A stretch of DNA of 64,000 nucleotides from Myxococcales bacterium (lineage in GTDB: Bacteria; Myxococcota_A; UBA9160; SZUA-336), in assembly GCA_013215565.1 (NCBI GenBank), contig JABSQV010000029.1, positions 1 through 64,000 of the forward strand, in the 5' to 3' direction. The notes beneath the pieces are model-generated. The model had not been told where the DNA came from, made no database searches, and was given only the letters and a program-made list of their open reading frames with translations. This document shows positions 27,460 through 35,448 of this stretch, piece by piece. Numbering within the stretch: position 1 is the first letter of the stretch; every line of letters begins with the position of its first letter. The position numbers were made by a program, and so were the translations under genes.

Positions 27460-27684
27460 CTAGCCCTGCTCGTAGAGTTTGATGACTCGGACGCCCTCGG
27501 GCGCGGCCTGGATGCAGAGGTCGCAGAGGGTGCACTCGTCGAGGTTCTCTTCCACGATCTCGAGACCTCCGCCTTCCGACCGGGCAAAGATGGAGACCGG
27601 GCAGACCTCCACGAGTTTCCCGACGAGTTCCGCATCGGCTGCGACGGATGCGTCGACCTCCACATCGATGAACATTCCCGGCAT
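27460..27684 (-). CDS. small ferredoxin with a single predicted [4Fe-4S] cluster
   Basis: A 74-residue protein with exactly four cysteines: C28 in EVCPVSIF and C51, C54, C57 in CTLCDLC. In bacterial 2[4Fe-4S] ferredoxins one cluster is held by the CxxCxxC of the second motif plus the CP cysteine of the first motif. Here only those four remain: the first motif keeps only its CP cysteine, and the fourth cysteine of the second motif is replaced by Ala (QAAP). So one cluster is predicted. The ATG is 3 nt after the succinyl-CoA-ligase-alpha stop, so it belongs to that operon. It may accept electrons from an associated 2-oxoacid oxidation step, which is inference. Confidence 0.8.
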   Translation of the reverse strand: MPGMFIDVEVDASVAADAELVGKLVEVCPVSIFARSEGGGLEIVEENLDECTLCDLCIQAAPEGVRVIKLYEQG

Positions 27685-27686
27685 GC

Positions 27687-28592
27687 TCAGCGTGCCTCCG
27701 CAAGTCGCTGCTTGATCAGCTCCGGAATCTCCTCGATGCGCTCCGCGACCGAGATCCCGGACTTGGTCATGCGTTCGATCTTGTCCGCCGTGGTATCGGC
27801 CTTGCCCTCGACGATGGTCCCGGCGTGGCCGAAGCGCATGCCCGGCATCTTGTCCATGAAGCGCCCCGCCATGAAGGCGACGATCGGAAGGCGCGAGCCG
27901 TTCTGGTTCACCCACTCGGAGAGTTCGGCTTCCATGCGCCCACCGGGTTCCGAGTAAATGGCAATGGCCTGCGTTTCCGGATCGGCCTCGAAGAGCGGCA
28001 TGAGTTCGGCGTAGGACGTGCCGATGATGGCGTCGCCCCCGATCGAGACCGCCGTGCTCTGTCCCAGGCCGGCGGCGGTCAGGGTATTGGCGATTTCGGT
28101 CGTCATGCCGCCGGAGCGCGACATGATGCCCACGGAGCCCCGCATGTAGGCCTTGCGCGTATCCTCCGCTGGTCCGCCCACGCCTCCCATCTTGACCTCT
28201 CCGGGCGTGATGATTCCGAGGCAATTGGGACCGATGATGCGAGCCCCGCGAAGGCGTGCGAGTTCGACCATCTGCGCCACCTCCTGGCGCGGGATGCGCT
28301 CGGTGACGACAACGATGAGCTTGATGCCGTTCTCGATCGCCTCGAAGACAGCGTCGCGCGTGAATTTCGGAGGGACGCAGACCACCGAGCCATCGACCTT
28401 CGTGTGCGCCGTGATGTCGCGCACGCAGTCGTAGACCGGAACGCCGTACACGTCGCGACCGGCCCGGCCCGGCGTCACGCCGCCGACGATCCTGGACCCG
28501 TAGGCGAGGTTCTCGCGCGTCAGGCTCACGGCCTCGCGGCCGGTGATGCCCTGCACGATGAAGGTGGTCTCCTTGTCGATCAGGATCGCCAC
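27687..28592 (-). CDS. succinyl-CoA ligase-like, alpha subunit (NDP-forming acyl-CoA ligase)
   Basis: The 301-residue protein has the full alpha-subunit layout: ILIDKETTFIVQGITGREA at the start, GGVTPGRAGRDVYGVPVY, PPKFTRDAVFEAI, GPNCLGIITPGE, MSRSGGMTTEIA, GGDAIIGTSY and the phosphohistidine loop FGHAGTIVEG (H256). Compared with TCA-cycle SucD, the GREA and VPVYDC segments differ, so the acid substrate could be malate or another dicarboxylate as in malate thiokinase (inference). It sits between the beta subunit (45 nt upstream) and a ferredoxin. Confidence 0.88.
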   Translation of the reverse strand: MAILIDKETTFIVQGITGREAVSLTRENLAYGSRIVGGVTPGRAGRDVYGVPVYDCVRDITAHTKVDGSVVCVPPKFTRDAVFEAIENGIKLIVVVTERIPRQEVAQMVELARLRGARIIGPNCLGIITPGEVKMGGVGGPAEDTRKAYMRGSVGIMSRSGGMTTEIANTLTAAGLGQSTAVSIGGDAIIGTSYAELMPLFEADPETQAIAIYSEPGGRMEAELSEWVNQNGSRLPIVAFMAGRFMDKMPGMRFGHAGTIVEGKADTTADKIERMTKSGISVAERIEEIPELIKQRLAEAR

Positions 28593-28637
28593 GCGTTCAC
28601 TCCCGCGAGATGGCTCGTGCTCAGCGCCGGCTCCCGC

Positions 28638-29846
28638 TCATGTCTGGGCCCGCGTCTTCGCGACGGCGCGGCCGGCGGCCTCGTACATCGAAACGCTGCG
28701 GTCGCAGTACTCGACGCGGTGCCGTTCCAGGATTTTGAAGCCTTCCTCTTCCCAGGAGCCCGGGATGCGGAAGATCGCGATCGTGCTTGCAGGATCGCGC
28801 CCGGATTCGACGCAGCCCTTGATCACGCCGCGTGCCACGATGTCAACGCGGGTATTAGAGACCACGTTCATCATCACGGCGATCTTCTCGACGCCCGGCT
28901 TGCCGAGCACGAGTTTCGTGAGTTCGCAGGTCTTCTTCACACTCGGGTTGCCCCCGATCTCGCAGTAGTTGGCCGGCCGACCTCCCTGCTTGAGCACGGC
29001 GTCGAAGAGTGTGAGGGATCCCCCGCCGGCCCCGATCACGAGCCCGAGGTCGCCGTCGAACTCCACGACGTTGCCGGCGACGCCGCGGTGGTCCGCGGCG
29101 TCGACCCTGGCGCCCGCGATTTCGAACTCGCTGGGCGGCCGTGCCTGGCGCGTCTCCTCGGGCTCGATGCCGAGATCTTCGAGAAGCGCCGTGTGCTTCT
29201 CGCGCGCCTCCGCCTCCATGTCGATGTGGCCGTCGAGGACCGCGAAGCGCCCGTTCTCGAGCCGGACCAGGGGGTTGATCTCGGCCAAGGTAAGATCGTA
29301 GGCGAGAAAGATCTCGACCAGGGTCGAGACGATCGGGGTCAGTCGGTTCAGTGCGCTCCCGCTGACGCCGGTGGCGCCGATCGCTTCCTTGGCGAGGCGC
29401 GGCGTAAACGGGAGGATGGTGGAGACGTGGGTCTGGCTCATGTGATCCGGGTACTTCTCCGCAACCTGTTCGATGTCGATCCCGCCCATGTCGCTGAAGA
29501 CCAGGACCGGGAGCTTGCGGCGTCCGTCCCAGGTCACTGCCACGTAGTACTCCTGCGAGATGGGACTCTTCTCTTCGACGAGGACCGAGCGCGCGGTCTG
29601 CCCGTTGACCACGATCGGCATGATCTCGTCGAAGAGCGCGGCGGCCTCGTCGGGCGTGTCGGCGAACTTCACGGCGCCCGCCTTCATGCGGCCGCCCGAG
29701 AGCACCTGGCTCTTGAGGACCACCGGGGCTCCGATCTCGCGAGCGCGGGCGCGGGCTTCGTCGCGCGAGGTCGCGATGCCGCGCTTCCCGAGCGGCAGCC
29801 CGTGGCGCGCGAACAGTTCCTTGGATTCGTATTCGTAGAAGCGCAT
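28638..29846 (-). CDS. succinyl-CoA ligase-like, beta subunit (ATP-grasp)
   Basis: A 402-residue ATP-grasp protein beginning with the beta-subunit signature RFYEYESKELFARHGLPL. The ATP-binding lysine strand is GAPVVLKSQVLSGGR; EINPLV is the metal-binding segment; GAGGGSLTLFDAV and NYCEIGGNPSV form the CoA-ligase interface with the alpha subunit. The family is sure; the acid is not. The KSQVLSGGR loop differs from the KAQIHAGGRGK of canonical SucC. It is the first of three genes in the operon; the 132-nt gap upstream holds no clear promoter pair. Confidence 0.88.
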   Translation of the reverse strand: MRFYEYESKELFARHGLPLGKRGIATSRDEARARAREIGAPVVLKSQVLSGGRMKAGAVKFADTPDEAAALFDEIMPIVVNGQTARSVLVEEKSPISQEYYVAVTWDGRRKLPVLVFSDMGGIDIEQVAEKYPDHMSQTHVSTILPFTPRLAKEAIGATGVSGSALNRLTPIVSTLVEIFLAYDLTLAEINPLVRLENGRFAVLDGHIDMEAEAREKHTALLEDLGIEPEETRQARPPSEFEIAGARVDAADHRGVAGNVVEFDGDLGLVIGAGGGSLTLFDAVLKQGGRPANYCEIGGNPSVKKTCELTKLVLGKPGVEKIAVMMNVVSNTRVDIVARGVIKGCVESGRDPASTIAIFRIPGSWEEEGFKILERHRVEYCDRSVSMYEAAGRAVAKTRAQT

Positions 29847-29978
29847 CGGGCTCTTTCTGACGAAGCGTTGCGACCCCTGTCCCCTGCGGACGGGGCCGGG
29901 CCGGGCGGGATTATTGCACAGGCGCGGCTTCCCGGACTACGTGGGCCCGGGGGTGCTTGCGGCTTCCCTCCCGCGCTT

Positions 29979-30473
29979 CTACGACTCGCGTCCGCGGCGA
30001 AGGGCGATCTCCGAGACCTTCGGGTTGCCGCGGCTCCAGGTCAGCGTGAGCGTGACCTTCCGGAGCTTCCAACCCGCGGGCGTTCGGACCAACTCGTTGG
30101 TGTAGTAGCCGCCGATCGTCCAGCGATCGCGCTCGCCGTCGCCCACGAAGTGTTCGGCCTGCATGTTCGAAACACAGCTGGCCTGGTCCCCGCGAATGTC
30201 GTGAACGTGGTTCGAACTGGTGTGCTGCGTCGCCGTGAAGCCCGCAAACAGTTCCCGGGCGCGCTTCACCCAGTCATCGGCCCGGCGAATCCCCGCGCGG
30301 ATTCCGACGGACTCGAAGTCGAGCTCGATCTCGTCGGTGAAAATCGAGCGGTAGAGTTCCCAGTCCTGGCGATCGAGCCCGGTCGCGTAGCGGTGGAGCA
30401 CATCGCTGATCTCGGCGCGGTCCAGCAGTTCCCGGAGACCTGGATCCACGACGGGGGCGTCTGCGTCAGTCAC
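29979..30473 (-). CDS. SnoaL/NTF2-like protein
   Basis: The GTG at 30473 overlaps the end of the selenoprotein gene by 8 nt and gives 164 residues. The protein has the cone-like NTF2 fold pattern: LLDRAEISDVLHRYATGLDRQDWELYRSIFTDEIELDF at the N-terminus and TIGGYYTNELVRTPAGWKLRKV near the end. Such SnoaL_4 proteins include dehydratases, isomerases and ring-hydroxylating oxygenase-beta-like domains; no activity can be assigned. Translational overlap suggests it works with the selenoprotein. Confidence 0.8.
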   Translation of the reverse strand: MTDADAPVVDPGLRELLDRAEISDVLHRYATGLDRQDWELYRSIFTDEIELDFESVGIRAGIRRADDWVKRARELFAGFTATQHTSSNHVHDIRGDQASCVSNMQAEHFVGDGERDRWTIGGYYTNELVRTPAGWKLRKVTLTLTWSRGNPKVSEIALRRGRES

Positions 30474-31359
30474 TCCGGGCTCTGCCTTCGCTCCGGGCTC
30501 GCTGCTGCTCTGCCCGGCGACGCTCGCCGGCTCGGCGCAGCCTGTCCGCCTGCTCGGGATCGACGCGCGCGTAGCGCTCCTTCCAGGAGGCATCATCGCT
30601 CCAGCGCGCCGGGTTCTGGACGGTCGTTCGAGGCAGGGTTGCGGTCTCGAACAAGTCGAGCGCGAAGCCCAGGCTGCGGCGCTGCATCTCGACGCCCCAG
30701 GGTCGCCCGAGGGGATTGCCGAGCGGGAAGTCGCTGAACAGGAAGCGCGGTACCCCGCACTCCTCGACGATGTCGCGCGCGGAACCCGCGATCACGGTCG
30801 GAATCCCGTGGGCCTCGAGGTGGCGTGCGACCAGACTCACGGTCTGGTGGCAGACCGGTCAGAGCGGAACCAGCAGCGCCAGATCGGCCGCGTCCTCGCG
30901 GCAGCGCCTGAGAATCTCGGGTGCATCGAGATCGGTCGTCCGGCGCTGGCTGTAGTCGGTCGGAACGCCGTGAAAGCGCCCGGCCAGGCCGCCGATCCGG
31001 CCGGCGATCGCGCACTCGCGCAGGTGGGAGAGCGGGAGGAAGGAGGCCACGTCGTCGGTGTGGGTCGCTTGCTTATCCCAGGCCAGGTCGTCGGTGTAGA
31101 GCCGGTCGGGGAGTTCCGAACTCGCGCCGGACCAGACCTTCTTGCTCCCCCGAAGCGAGCCGGGATCGTGTCCCGCTTCGTGCCAGGGGCTGGCGGTGGT
31201 GATCAGCGACAGGCGCGAATCCGCGAGCGGTTTCTGGAGCCGCGCGAACGGAACCTCTTCGAAGTGGGCCCACTGGTAGGGGCGCTCGTAGCCCTGGGCG
31301 CGGTAGAACTCGCGCGTCCGGTCGATGTAACTCACGAAGGTGCGGTGCGACGTGGTCAA
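30466..31359 (-). CDS. GrdB/PrdB-family selenoprotein with in-frame TGA (Sec167)
   Basis: Two open frames, 31359-30859 and 30840-30466, lie in the same reading frame, separated only by the TGA at 30861-30859 and six further codons. Read as selenocysteine, the TGA gives LALLVPL-U-PVCHQTVSLVARHL, a 297-residue protein with a U-x-x-C redox motif (Sec167, Cys170). The context matches the glycine/sarcosine/betaine/D-proline reductase selenoprotein B family: ASPWHEAGHD and DVASFLPLSHL in the first part, VPRFLFSDFPLGNPLGRPW in the second. A hairpin 10 nt after the TGA fits a bacterial SECIS. The start is TTG at 31359 with GGAGGG 6 nt upstream. The protein is much shorter than clostridial GrdB. Its substrate is unknown; thiol-redox or reductive chemistry is likely. 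Decoding needs SelA, SelB, SelC and SelD encoded elsewhere. Sequencing error or pseudogene is possible but unlikely, because both halves are intact. Confidence 0.88.
30830..30848 (-). promoter_or_regulatory. SECIS-like hairpin downstream of the Sec TGA
   Basis: On the minus strand ACCAGAC (30848-30842) pairs with GTCTGGT (30836-30830) over 7 bp, closing the loop CGTGA. The stem begins 10 nt and the loop 17 nt after the TGA, within the range known for bacterial SECIS elements, and the loop contains GU. A competing hairpin, CGGTCTG/CAGACCG (30857-30840), starts 1 nt after the TGA and is mutually exclusive with it. Confidence 0.65.
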
Positions 31360-31371
31360 CGCCTGCCCTCC
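31360..31371 (-). promoter_or_regulatory. Shine-Dalgarno for the TTG start of the selenoprotein gene
   Basis: GGAGGG (31371-31366 on the minus strand) is followed after 6 nt by TTG at 31359. It is the only good ribosome site near the beginning of the open frame and fixes the unusual start codon. Confidence 0.6.
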
Positions 31372-31452
31372 AGTTCTCCTCGAAGTTCGCCGCGAGGATA
31401 CCGCGTTTCCGAAGTGGAATCTGCCTCCCGTCAGGTACGATTCCCGAGCGGC

Positions 31453-32118
31453 TCAAGCCAGGAGCAGCTGCTCTGTCGCGATCACGAAGCGGATCCGGTC
31501 GGGCTCCAGGAAGTGGGCTTCGTCCGCCCGCGTGCGCGCGTAGGCCTCGGAAGGCTCGGAGGCTCGCAGCGCGTCGGTATCTTCGAACCACGCGATCGGA
31601 ATCCCGTCGTAGAGCGGCGCTCCGAACCGCGCGTCGTCCCGGGCGTGGTATTGCAGATAACGCCGCATTCCGGGGATCCCGGCCGCGATCGGTCCGTGGC
31701 GATCGTGCCAGTGGCTGCTGAAGCGCTCGCGCGAGAGGTCGTGCCGCCGGGTCAGGAACGAGATCAGCTTCACCCCGTCGGCGGGTGCGGGGCCGTCGAC
31801 GATGGTGTGCGGCTCGACGCGCAGGATGCGGACGCCTTCGGGCGCAAGCAGTTCGGCCTGGTCCGCCTGTGCGGCCGCCATCTCGGAGGACGCGCCGGCG
31901 CGCTCGAAGTCCTCCGCATCGTCGAAGCAGAGTTCCGCCACACCGTCGTAGATCGGGCTGCGCGCGCGGTAGCCCGAGAGCAGCGTGTGGTTTTGGACGT
32001 AGCGGCGAAGTCCCGGGATCTTGCACGCGAGTTCCGCGTGCCGCCCGCGCCAGTGCTCCTGAAAGGCTTCCGGCGAAAGCCCATCACGCCGCTTGAGCAC
32101 CGCCAGGATCTGGAACAT
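31453..32118 (-). CDS. tandem EthD-domain protein (dimeric alpha/beta barrel)
   Basis: The 221-residue protein contains two ferredoxin-like EthD domains. The first has MFQILAVLKRRDGLSPEAFQEHW, RHAELACKIPGLRRYVQNH; the second VKLISFLTRRHDLSRERFSSHW, RHGPIAAGIPGMRRYLQYH. EthD domains bind small hydrophobic or heme-like ligands; EthD itself is needed with a P450 for ether fuel oxygenation, and others are polyketide cyclases. The gene lies 93 nt before the selenoprotein gene and 30 nt after the ABC ATPase gene, all on the minus strand. AGGGGGAAG gives a ribosome site. Confidence 0.82.
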   Translation of the reverse strand: MFQILAVLKRRDGLSPEAFQEHWRGRHAELACKIPGLRRYVQNHTLLSGYRARSPIYDGVAELCFDDAEDFERAGASSEMAAAQADQAELLAPEGVRILRVEPHTIVDGPAPADGVKLISFLTRRHDLSRERFSSHWHDRHGPIAAGIPGMRRYLQYHARDDARFGAPLYDGIPIAWFEDTDALRASEPSEAYARTRADEAHFLEPDRIRFVIATEQLLLA

Positions 32119-32148
32119 CGCTTCCCCCTTTGGAAACCGGCTCCCGAA

Positions 32149-32853
32149 TCAGCCGGATGCCGTGTCGTCTTCGACCCGTCCATCGACGATTCGAATCACG
32201 CGCCGTGCGCGTTCCATCACGCGCGGGTCGTGCGTCGAGAACAGGAAGGTCTCGCCGCGCTCGCGATTGAGCTTCTCCATGATCTCGAGCAGCCGGTCCG
32301 CGGTCTCGGAGTCGACGTTCGCGGTCGGCTCGTCGGCGAGCACGACTGCCGGGTTCGAGGCGATCGCGCGCGCGATTGCGACCCGCTGCTGCTGCCCGCC
32401 CGAGAGCTGGTCGGGCCGGCGGTCCTGGAGGCCCTCGAGCCCGACGTCCGCGAGCACTCCGAGAACGCGTTCCCGCCGTTCGCGCTCCTCGACCCCCTGG
32501 AGCCGGAGCACGATCTCGGCGTTCTCGTAGGCCGAGAGCACCGGTATCAGGTTGTAGGCCTGGAACACGAAGCCGATGCGATCGCGCCGGAGCCGGCTCA
32601 GCGCGCGCCGGCCGAGCGAGCCCAGTTCCTGACCTCCGAGCGCGATGCTTCCCGAACTGGGCGCATCCAGCGCCCCGATCAGGTTCAGCAGCGTGGTCTT
32701 GCCTGACCCCGAGGGTCCGCAGATCGCGGTGAACTCTCCGGGCCGAATCGTGAGCGAGAGTCCGCGCAGCGCCGCGACCTCGAGCGTTCCCTGCTGGTAG
32801 AGCTTGGTTGCGTCCCGGACCTCGACACTGGGGCTTCCGTTGGTCTGCGTCAT
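32149..32853 (-). CDS. ABC transporter ATPase (LolD/MacB type)
   Basis: The ATG at 32853, preceded by GAGGAAA, gives 234 residues. Walker A is GPSGSGKTT, the Q-loop is FQAYNLIPVLSAYEN, the signature is LSGGQQQRVAIARA, Walker B is VVLADEPTANVD, and the switch His is in FSTHDPRV. QQQRVAIARAIA and ADEPTANVD are typical of the LolD/MacB/FtsE group, which extracts lipoproteins or exports substrates through the envelope. Two FtsX-type permease genes directly upstream complete the transporter. Confidence 0.95.
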   Translation of the reverse strand: MTQTNGSPSVEVRDATKLYQQGTLEVAALRGLSLTIRPGEFTAICGPSGSGKTTLLNLIGALDAPSSGSIALGGQELGSLGRRALSRLRRDRIGFVFQAYNLIPVLSAYENAEIVLRLQGVEERERRERVLGVLADVGLEGLQDRRPDQLSGGQQQRVAIARAIASNPAVVLADEPTANVDSETADRLLEIMEKLNRERGETFLFSTHDPRVMERARRVIRIVDGRVEDDTASG

Positions 32854-32863
32854 CGGCGTTTCC

Positions 32864-34129
32864 TCATACCAGCCGGATCGTCTCGACCGGCTCGACACGT
32901 CCCGCCCGCCAGGCGGGATAAAGCCCCGACAGCAGCGTGGCCGCGACCACTGCGAGCGCGATGTAGAGCAGATTCTCGGGATAAATGCTGGCGCGCATGA
33001 TCGAGGTGATCGCGATCCCGGCGACCTCGGCCGTGCCCCCGCCGGCAATCACCTCGGAGATGTCGATCCCGGTGGTCGCCATGTAGTAGTAGGGGCCGGC
33101 TGTGAGTGCGGCCGCGGCGACCAGCCCGACCAGCGCGAGCCAGAGGCTTTCGAGCATGACGAGCGCAAACAGCCGCGCCGGACTGAAGCCGATCGCGAGC
33201 AGGATGCCGAACTCGCGCAGGCGCTCCATCACGCTCATGAACAGCGTGTTGAAGATTCCGGCCGCGACCAGGATGGCCATCACGATCTCCATGAAGTAGG
33301 CCCCGGCGACCTTCATGGTGATGAAGGCCGCGAGATCGGGCTGGGTCTCGTACCACGGGAGCGCGGAGATCTGTTGGCCGAGCGTAGCGCCCACCCGGGC
33401 CGCGACCCCCTCGGCCTGGCGCTGGTCCGGAAGGAAGAGCCCCACCTGAACCACCTCGTCGGGCGCGAAGCCGATCGTGCCGCGCATCCGATCGAGCGGG
33501 AGCAGCGCGATCCCGGCGTCGACGCTCGGGGATCCCGTGCGCACGATTCCGGTGAGCCGCGCTGCCTCCCGGACGATCTCGCCGTGCTTATCGGTGAGCG
33601 TATACACGACCTTGCGGCCCAGCTTGAGGTCCAGGTTTTCGGCCAGCTTCTTGCCCAGCACAATGCCCGGACTGTCCGCTCGCTCGAACATCTTTCCCTC
33701 GCTCAGCGCTTCGAGCAGCGACAGCGTCGATGCGTCCTCGGTCTCGGGATCGAGCGCGACGAAGCCGGCGCCGTAGCTCTGCCCCGCGGTCGAAAGCATC
33801 AGGAAGCCCGTGATCCTGCCGACCACGCGCTCGACCTCGGGATCCCTCAGGGCTGCCTGGCGCAGGCGCTCGGTCCCGGTCACGCTCCTCGAGAGCGTGG
33901 GGGTGTCGAGGTATTCCGAATGCTGCACGGTGACGTGGCCGCCCCCGAGCCGCGCCGCGAGATCGATCATCTCGCGCCAGTTGGCATCCCCGATGCCGGT
34001 CAGCATCACAGCCAGCATGCTCCCGAACGCGATCGACGAGAGCGTGAGCAGGGTCCGGCGGCGGTTCCGCCAGACGTTCCTCCACGCCATCGAGGCGAGC
34101 TTTGGCCCGCCGAATCCCGGGCCGCTCAT
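32864..34129 (-). CDS. FtsX-type ABC permease (LolC/E or MacB-like)
   Basis: The 421-residue protein starts at the ATG at 34129, overlapping the stop of the upstream permease gene (ATGA). A first helix follows MAWRNVWRNRRRTLLTLSSIAFGSMLAVML, then a large periplasmic domain (about residues 45-285), then three C-terminal helices around FMEIVMAILVAAGIFNTLFMSVMERLREFGILLAIG and YPAWRAGRVEPVETIR at the end. This is the LolC/LolE and MacB topology. It is the second of a heterodimeric permease pair. Confidence 0.92.
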   Translation of the reverse strand: MSGPGFGGPKLASMAWRNVWRNRRRTLLTLSSIAFGSMLAVMLTGIGDANWREMIDLAARLGGGHVTVQHSEYLDTPTLSRSVTGTERLRQAALRDPEVERVVGRITGFLMLSTAGQSYGAGFVALDPETEDASTLSLLEALSEGKMFERADSPGIVLGKKLAENLDLKLGRKVVYTLTDKHGEIVREAARLTGIVRTGSPSVDAGIALLPLDRMRGTIGFAPDEVVQVGLFLPDQRQAEGVAARVGATLGQQISALPWYETQPDLAAFITMKVAGAYFMEIVMAILVAAGIFNTLFMSVMERLREFGILLAIGFSPARLFALVMLESLWLALVGLVAAAALTAGPYYYMATTGIDISEVIAGGGTAEVAGIAITSIMRASIYPENLLYIALAVVAATLLSGLYPAWRAGRVEPVETIRLV

Positions 34130-35340
34130 TGGTGCCGCATCGCTTCGACCGGCCGGATCAGCGCCGCCTTGAAGGCCGGGAAGAGCACCGCGACCGCTAC
34201 GATCAACACCAGCAGTCCCACCGGGCCCGTGAAGGTCTCGGGACTCACGACGCCGCGCCAGATCGGGTTCATCGCAACGCCCATGACGGTTACCCCCGCG
34301 AGGCTCGCGATGTTGAAGCCCTCGGTCGAAAAGTAGTAGAGCGCCGGGAGGCTGAGAGCCAGGCCGCACGCAATCGCGATCCCCGCCTGGATTGCACTCT
34401 CGAGTAGAATCAGGACCAGCACCTCGAGCGGGCTCGCGCCCAGCGCCTTGAGCACCCCGAACTCTCGGACGCGCTCGAACACGGCCATCAGCATCGCGTT
34501 CAGGATCAGGATCGCGATTGCGATGTAGACGATCAAAAAGATGGCCAGGATCGCGGCGCGCGCCGATTCCAGCATCGAAGCCAGGGTGGGCATCAACTGC
34601 TTCCAGGTCCGGACGTCGAGTGTACTTGCCACGCCGCTCACCTTTAGGGCCGCGGCCGGAAGCGACAGGCCCACCGGACGTCGCACGATGATCTGGTGTG
34701 CGCCGGCCGGGACCACCATCAGCTCGCGAAAACTCTCCTCGGTCATGAACACGCCGGTGCGATCGACCGCGGCGCTCATGCTTCGCAGCGTGCCTCGCAC
34801 CTCGTAGAGGTCGTAGGCCATGCTCCCGTCCGCGCCCTGGCTGAGGACGAGAAGTTCGTCTCCGACTTTGACCGCGAGCGTCCGGGCCAGGCGTTTCCCG
34901 AGCACGACGCCGCGCGGATCGGCGGGATCGAGCCAGCGGCCCTCGGCGATCTCCTCGTGAATGCGGCTCACGCGCGCGTCGCGTTCAATGTCGATCCCGC
35001 GAAACGAGGCCCCGGCCGATGCTTCGTCGGCCGCCGCCAACCCGAAGCCGAGCAGGCGCGCGCTTGCGGGAAAGCCCGCCTGCGCGAGCGGCTCGAGCAG
35101 CGCCTCGGGATCCTCGATCCGCGTGTAGAGCGAGGGATTCTCGCGGTAATCGCCCGCGAAGATCTGAATGTCGCCGACCTCGAGGTCGACGATGTTCCGC
35201 TCCATGTCGCGCAGGTAGCCCTGGAGCAGGCTCGAGTAGAGGATCATCACGAAGAGTGCGAAGGTCATGGCCGCGATCGTGACGAGCGTCCGGCGCCGGT
35301 TCCGCCAGACGTTCCGCCAGGCCAGCTTGAACACGTCCAT
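34126..35340 (-). CDS. FtsX-type ABC permease, first subunit
   Basis: The ATG at 35340 (MDVFKLAWRNVWRNRRRTLVTIAAM), with GAGGAAA upstream, gives 404 residues; an ATG eight codons earlier is less likely. One N-terminal helix, a periplasmic domain and three C-terminal helices (ILAIFLIVYIAIAILILNAMLMAVFERVREFGVLKALG region) match its partner. The two permeases share the WRNVWRNRRRTL start, so they are paralogues forming a heterodimer with the downstream ATPase. Confidence 0.92.
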   Translation of the reverse strand: MDVFKLAWRNVWRNRRRTLVTIAAMTFALFVMILYSSLLQGYLRDMERNIVDLEVGDIQIFAGDYRENPSLYTRIEDPEALLEPLAQAGFPASARLLGFGLAAADEASAGASFRGIDIERDARVSRIHEEIAEGRWLDPADPRGVVLGKRLARTLAVKVGDELLVLSQGADGSMAYDLYEVRGTLRSMSAAVDRTGVFMTEESFRELMVVPAGAHQIIVRRPVGLSLPAAALKVSGVASTLDVRTWKQLMPTLASMLESARAAILAIFLIVYIAIAILILNAMLMAVFERVREFGVLKALGASPLEVLVLILLESAIQAGIAIACGLALSLPALYYFSTEGFNIASLAGVTVMGVAMNPIWRGVVSPETFTGPVGLLVLIVAVAVLFPAFKAALIRPVEAMRHQ

Positions 35341-35448
35341 CCGAGCTTTCCTCTTCCATCGCACCGAACGCTGAATCCGAGCCGCATCCTATCTCAATGG
35401 GCCGCGCGCGCGTGCCGGTCGCTGGGCGAGTCCGAGCTGAGGAGCAGG

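Noticed and set aside
27825..30737. 970-codon open frame on the plus strand opposite the succinyl-CoA-ligase, SnoaL and selenoprotein genes
   Set aside because: Composition is typical of an antisense shadow in GC-rich DNA (His, Arg, Asp-rich, no domain); the minus strand has well-recognised genes throughout.
30466..31359. Pseudogene with a nonsense mutation
   Set aside because: Both halves keep frame and family motifs, the TGA is at the known Sec position with Cys three residues on, and a SECIS-like hairpin follows.
30808..32706. 632-codon open frame on the plus strand
   Set aside because: Shadow of the selenoprotein, EthD and ABC genes; no motifs and composition as expected for an antisense frame.
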